NCBI RefSeq assembly: GCF_047663525.1
Contig: NC_092613.1
Span: 1,079,501-1,143,500, forward strand
Direction of reading: 5' to 3'
DNA length: 64,000 bases
From: Anas platyrhynchos
Lineage: Eukaryota; Chordata; Aves; Anseriformes; Anatidae
Part shown: piece after piece, positions 49,792 to 64,000 of the stretch
How positions within the stretch are numbered: the first letter of the stretch is position 1
How the letters are laid out: every line of letters begins with the position of its first letter
The notes under the pieces: generated by a model
Databases searched by the model: none
What the model was told of the DNA's origin: nothing
The model's input: only the letters and a program-made list of their open reading frames with translations
Position numbers and translations under genes: made by a program

Positions 49792-51690
49792 GCTCTCTGT
49801 CTTTCCTTCCTTTTTTGAAAACTAAGCAGTTATCACAATGACAAAGAAAAATGACTGCCCTCCTTAAGACATTTGCAAACAACAGATGATTGATGATTAT
49901 AGAATTTGGCTTACAGAACCTTAGTAACCAGTCAGAAGAACTGCCAATGGCATATACATGTATACAATTTTACCACATGGCATCAACTCGTACCCACCTC
50001 TGAGTGCCACACACCTTAAGTTAGCACCACTCAGTCTGCAGGAAGGGGCTGTTACCTGCCTTTAATGTTAAATGTTTAATGTCTAAAAAACACACTACCG
50101 TGTATAGAACTTGTTGGAAGTCTCTCACCAAACATAAGAAACTTAACTAGCTTAGCAAACGAGCCAACCTTTCAGACTTTATGTTTATCCCTACTAATGA
50201 GAGCAGTACCACCACGATGAGGCAGAGCTGAGAAGCCTGCATGTGTGGAAAGAAACCTCACTAATGTACTGCACGAGCACTAAGCTTTACATACTGCTCA
50301 ACATGAGCATTAAAATAATGGTGTGCTTTGCAAGCCCTATAGTTTTTAACAAATAAAAGAATCTGAAAAGCTGAATTAGTAAGTATTTTAGGAAAGACTT
50401 AAGTGTTAAATATTCTGTATCACTGAATTAAAGCTGAAAGGTTCCCATGTTATCCACTCTAAAAATATCCACTACCCTGCTTTACAGCCTTTTGGAGGCT
50501 GTTTTCAGCTACGATGGGGGAATAGACCCCAGCTAGACCTCACACGTATCAGACAAGCCTCAACTCCAATGCAAACGGAGCTGTCTGACCACCAACTAAG
50601 GCTCATGAAGTGACTAAACACTTCCTTGACAAGTGCCAAATGCTGATCTAAAATTCCAGATATAAACATGTAGGTAACATAGAGCCACCACTGTGGGCTC
50701 TTTATACATACAGCAATTACTTTTTTTTTTTTTTTTTTTTACTAATTCACACACCTTAGCAATTACCTAAACTATAAACTTTAACGCTCCCACAATCTAT
50801 TCCCTTTAGGTTTATTACTAATTTTCATTTGAAATGGAACACCTGAAGCAATAAAACTGCTAAGCATTCATATCTATCTTGAGAACAGTAGTTTCCTAAA
50901 ACTACTATGAAAGAGCCCACTATATGAACTGCACTGTTCAAACCTTACACTAACCTACAGCTTTTGGGGATTTATAAAACTCCTTGCAGAAGAGAATGTG
51001 CAGCATTTGTACACTTGGCATGGATTCTGCTATTCATTAGAAAAACTTTATAAACACTGAGTTTTTTCTGACACCACAATGATCATTCATGTACATACAC
51101 ATATACATGCATGCATATAAAATGGGTGAAACCTATAATGCTTAAAAATACAAAAATTTGAATGTACTTATGTGTATTCTTCATGATGTCAGCCAGGTCC
51201 TTAGAAGTATACTGACCAGTCAAAAATAACAGTATTTTTTACAGTGCTTATTAACAGTTACATCAGTACAGACTTCTAGAGAAGTTTCATGGTTAAACTT
51301 CTGACTTTAAGATCACATTTTGTTTTTTGCTTTTTTGTTTGTTTGAACTGTTCGTCTGTTCATGCTGAAATTTAAGATCTGATTTCACAAATTCAACTTT
51401 CCAGATGCCTTAAGAGCCAAGAATTAAATTCTGGATAGCCTTACTGTCCACTATATTATGCATATATTGAAACAGCCAGCCTCTTAATTAGCTGATTATA
51501 CAGGGAGTTAACATCCCCTTTTTTTGCATGGAGTTACCTCATTTGGATACTCACGTTGCAGTCACATATTCCTCATGTTTCTAGCAGAAATACTTTATAG
51601 ACTAGTCCATATAGGCAGCTTATAAGAAGGACTACACGAGGACCTACATGAGAAACCAGAAAATAATTTCTCTGCCATGCCATCTTGCAG
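49141..51690. other. Intergenic DNA, no gene seen
   Basis: It contains an (AAT)n microsatellite at 49741-49790 and a poly-T run at 50720-50740. No gene was recognised. Confidence 0.5.
49741..49790. repeat. (AAT)n microsatellite
   Basis: About 16 uninterrupted units. It creates a poly-Tyr stretch in a spurious minus-strand frame. Confidence 0.92.
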
Positions 51691-52153
51691 GACGGAGGGG
51701 GAAGGAACCACCACCAAAAAACACTTCAGTTTCATCTCTAAAACACTGCCGCCCCCCAGAGGCAGCGGTTCGCGAGCTGCAGCTCTGTCAGCTAAAATTT
51801 GCAAAATTCGAGCAAAATTTGAGCGCCTGAGAAACATTGCTGGGCGTTTTCGCGTTAACCGGTGCAGACAGAGGTAACCGTGATAACATATAATGGAAAA
51901 CCAGCCTCCGTGAGCAACATCACACCGCAGGTTAGACATGATTTGTTCCCAGGTATTGCTACCTAACCACACACGGATGGGATGGCTGCAGCTGTATTTC
52001 TGCCTCTTTGGGCCCCGGTATTAGTTATGGCAATAACGGGGTGTCACGGCGAAGAAACCTGTCCGCCCCGGGACTCGAACCCGCAACCCCCGGGTCTGGA
52101 ACCGCCCCGCCCCGCCCCACTGCCCTCTGCGTGCGCACCGAGCGGGGCTGCCA

Positions 52154-52165
52154 GGCGCATGCGCA
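52154..52165. promoter_or_regulatory. NRF1-type site 1
   Basis: GGCGCATGCGCA, the palindromic NRF1 core. Confidence 0.6.
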
Positions 52166-52216
52166 CTGGGAGCCTCCACCCCCCCCACACACACCCTCAT
52201 GGCCGTGGGCGGTGGC

Positions 52217-52228
52217 CGCGCATGCGCA
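52217..52228. promoter_or_regulatory. NRF1-type site 2
   Basis: CGCGCATGCGCA, the palindromic NRF1 core, 63 bases after site 1. Confidence 0.6.
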
Positions 52229-52532
52229 GTTGCAGCCGGGGGGCAGCGCTCTGGGTGTCTGGTGCCGTGGGTGGTGTTCCCACTGGATCGGTCTGGGCAG
52301 ATACACATGCAACCCCATTAACTCTTTTAGAGTAGAGCGAGGGGTTAAGCCATCACCTTAAGGCTTATTCTGTCTCGATTCGTAGAGGCTTGTTTTGTCT
52401 CTATTTTGAGTTGTAAGTGACTTTGCTACCGGCTCGGTATGCGAAGATACATCGGAGGACACGCGTCTCTATGTAGCTGCCAGGACCCAAAACAAGCTCC
52501 GCCGGTAGGGCGAGGTAGGGGAGAGGGGGGCG

Positions 52533-52544
52533 TGCGCATGCGCG
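52533..52544. promoter_or_regulatory. NRF1-type site 3
   Basis: TGCGCATGCGCG, 54 bases before the RIOK2 start codon. It is probably the proximal promoter site. Confidence 0.65.
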
Positions 52545-52598
52545 GTGCGTCCGCGTGAGGCCGGCCAGCCCTGTGAGGGGGGTGCGGGCGCGGCCGCC

Positions 52599-61497
<8,899 letters not shown>

Positions 61498-64000
61498 GTA
61501 ATTATTACTGCTACTGTCTAGTTTACTCTGATACCATCTTAGGACGTAGCTGTTGAAGATATTTTTACAAATACGTAGTTAGCAGTAACTGTCTTTAATT
61601 GATTACTACTATGTACATCTTTGGTTTGTAGTTCCATGTTCACAGAAAATAGGTCTGATGCTTTCTACATGTTTACAAGTGAATTATATCCAGTGCTGTA
61701 CTTCATGTGTTGTTCTTTGCTCTTTCACAAAAGCTCTACTCCGGCATTAGCAACTTTAATTTCATTTCTGTTGCTAGAAATCAATTCTGTTGCCCATAAT
61801 TAATGTTTTTGTATTTTAAATTTGCATGCGTGAGTAAAGATTTAACTTGGCCTTTTTTCATCTGTCTTTTTAACACATCTCTTACCACATTTCTGAAACA
61901 TAGATATGAATTCATTGTAGTCATGGTGTCTTTGGCAATATGAATTTGACTTTCAGCATTACATAAATCAATACTTTGTGGCAGAATTTTACATCTTTCT
62001 TCATCCCTACTCAGTATACTATCCAGTATGGCTACCTCTATCACATTTTAAAGAGTGTGTCTAAATTTTAAATGGAAGAAAGGCCAGTTTTATGCATAAA
62101 TAAATGTGTTAGGGAACAGCATGTTTGCAAGTTGTGTAAGACTTTTACAGGACTTCGTGTGAAGGAAAGAGAGACTTTTGTTAGTCATCCCTGTTCTTAC
62201 TGTAGGACATGGCCTTGTGCCTTATTAAGGAGAAAAAGAATTAGCCTTGAATTATGAAATGAAGTAAAGAAGAGCTAGGATAAATGCTAGGATAAATGCT
62301 AGGAATCGCCTGGCTTCTGATCCATGCGATACATATTTTTTCCCTTTCAGTTTGCTAACCTAAATGTGTAGGATTTCTTTTGGAATCGCCTATAGATCCC
62401 TATTTGAAATTATATTTCTGTACACCAGTAGGTGGTAGCAGTGGTCACTCACTGTAGAAACCTTCCTGATTGTTTAGCAAACACATGTTTTTTCTGTAGG
62501 CAGACACATCGAACTTGTTAAAATATTCAAATGGCATTTAAGTACCTAATATTCTGTTCTAAAAGAAAGATAAAAGCAGAAGCAGCTTTCAAGAGATTCA
62601 GCCACATAAACATCCTGTGTCAATTTACTTTGTGTAATCTTTCCATTTATATGCTCTTACGCTAAGTAAAATGTTTCTGCCCATTGTTAAATCTTATTTG
62701 AACTTTTGAATACTAGAACTAAAGAAAGGATATGCATGATGAGCTATTTGTAACATCAGAACGTGATTGCAAAACGAAAAACACAAAAGGCACTGCAGTA
62801 AGACCCACTGAGCTGCTTAGAGCCAATGCCTGTTACTGCTTCTAGCACTTCTCTGTTGTTTATATAGCTTTCTCAATGAAGAAACACATTAAAACATAAG
62901 CAGGTTTCCAGATTAAACACACAGAAGGAATTCATATGGGCATGTATAAACAATAGCAGTAATAGCAGTAGGTGCAGTCATAGCTGGGTGACTGTGCCAA
63001 AAAGAAAGCCTTATGAGTTACAGACAATAAGCTATTCCAGACAAAATAAAATGTCTTGTTGTGCTTGTACAAATCTTTGTAGGGACTGCTGCAATTTAAT
63101 TATAGGAAATAATGCAAACTATGCAAAAATTTAAATAATAAATGATAGATTTGTTTATTCATTTTGCTTACAGTCAGGCTTAGGATGATGGAGAGACTAG
63201 TGAGACTTGCATGCTGTGGTTGAGCAGTAGTATTTTGTGAATTTACATTTTTGCATAGTGAAAATATCTGGTATTTGTATTGCAAAGTTTCTTCTAGCGA
63301 GCCTTGTATGAACTGTGAAGGAAGTCATCTGTCCACTGAAGTGGGAGAAGTAGAGAAGCCTTCTTTCAGAGCTCTGCCTATAAAAAGCAGAGGATGACAA
63401 TTGTCTTACTGACAGAAGAAAAACATCAGTGGCCCAGTTTAAACTAGTTCTTACCAGCTTTCCTCAGGAATTTCTTCTGGAATATTTTTAAAGAGCATTC
63501 ACAGATTTAATTTCCAAAATGCTCTTGTTTAAATACTGAGTTCTGCTAAGCTTCCGAGGAAAGAAAGACAGATCTTATACTACTCTTTTTATTCACATTT
63601 TTGATAGTCAACCTGCATGTGGTAAAGCTTAGGAAACTACTATTCAGGTGAATACTATGTAATTACTACAGCATTCTTACTGAAATCAGCATTGGGTACC
63701 TGGATTTATTTACTACCTTGTATTTGCATAATTTAGTTGTATTAGTCACAGCAGTTTTTAAACAGTGCCAAAAGAATTCTTTCTGGTTCCTGACTTAACT
63801 ACCAACTTACTACTTAATGTGCTGACAGTATCATAAACAAAAAACAAGGCAAGAGAAATTGGGGTAAATGCAAAAGAAATGTTACTAGATTGTGGGGTAA
63901 TTTTGCACCAGCAGGTACCTCAGCTCCTCCATGCTTCTCTTAGCCCTGTCCTCAGGTGGAAAAAGGGGGAGAAAACATGATGATGTAAAAAATATTCATG
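61498..64000 (+). other. RIOK2 intron 9, incomplete
   Basis: At least 2.5 kb. The final conserved exon of the family (basic, with a KQ/RR-rich helix and a short acidic C-terminus) was looked for and not found before 64000. A tandem 13-base repeat (gctaggataaatg) occurs at about 62275-62302. Confidence 0.75.

Larger units (their letters stand above)
51691..52598 (+). promoter_or_regulatory. RIOK2: RIOK2 CpG island and promoter region
   Basis: Composition changes from AT-rich to GC- and CpG-rich, first as a small island at about 51740-51870 and then strongly from about 52050 into exon 1. Three NRF1-type GCGCATGCGC palindromes stand at 52154-52165, 52217-52228 and 52533-52544, the last 55 bases before the start codon. 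No TATA box is evident near the gene start, as is usual for a housekeeping promoter. The transcription start itself cannot be placed. A B-box-like word is noted at about 52066-52082 on the minus strand. Confidence 0.75.

Noticed and set aside
52030..52140. tRNA gene on the minus strand
   Set aside because: Only the T-arm region is tRNA-like; the T-stem has a mismatch and no matching acceptor, D or anticodon arms are found at the right distance.
52021..52318. Two minus-strand frames of 95 and 97 codons in the CpG island
   Set aside because: Stop-poor because of high GC; they overlap each other and the promoter, with no recognisable family.
61498..64000. Last RIOK2 coding exon
   Set aside because: No stretch with the expected basic C-terminal helix and a proper acceptor was found before the window ends.

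Overview
The window looks like avian nuclear DNA. It is AT-rich and sparsely genic, it carries many CR1 LINE copies ending in the bird-type ATTCTGTG tail, it contains avian-style endogenous retroviral LTRs, and its one host gene is a vertebrate RIO kinase with standard GT-AG introns. There is no prokaryotic content. The species cannot be named from the sequence alone.

Layout. Positions 1 to about 31990 are AT-rich intergenic DNA with simple repeats, scattered 3' fragments of CR1 and small LTR pieces; no host gene is recognisable there. From 31999 to 39125 lies a minus-strand gammaretrovirus-like provirus. It has two 477-bp LTRs that I read as identical, a 4-bp target duplication (actt), a tRNA-Pro primer binding site and a polypurine tract. 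Its interior is badly decayed: gag, pro, pol and env are recognisable but full of stops, deletions and homopolymer runs, and a piece of an unrelated avian LTR sits in the gag-pro region in the opposite orientation. From about 40781 to 44887 lies a plus-strand, apparently full-length CR1 LINE with both ORFs open (esterase-type ORF1; endonuclease plus reverse transcriptase ORF2). A degraded solo LTR follows at 45041, then more intergenic DNA with a minus-strand CR1 fragment at 48797.

From about 52000 to the right edge is the 5' part of RIOK2 on the plus strand. It has a CpG island with three NRF1-type palindromes, a strong Kozak start at 52599 and nine coding exons; the last coding exon or exons lie beyond the window. 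Exons 1 to 7 are intact and carry all kinase motifs (K123, D228, N233, D246). Exon 8 carries an in-frame TAA at 60395, and its downstream RIOK2-like reading is shifted by one base, so the sequence as given encodes a 355-residue truncated protein.

Most notable: (1) a structurally chimeric, coding-dead provirus with identical LTRs, which suggests recent spread in trans; (2) an intact, possibly live CR1, with a second copy at 6149 matching its 3' end over 106 of 106 bases; (3) the broken RIOK2 exon 8. In birds RIOK2 lies on the sex chromosome block shared with CHD1 (from memory), so a Z or W origin deserves testing.
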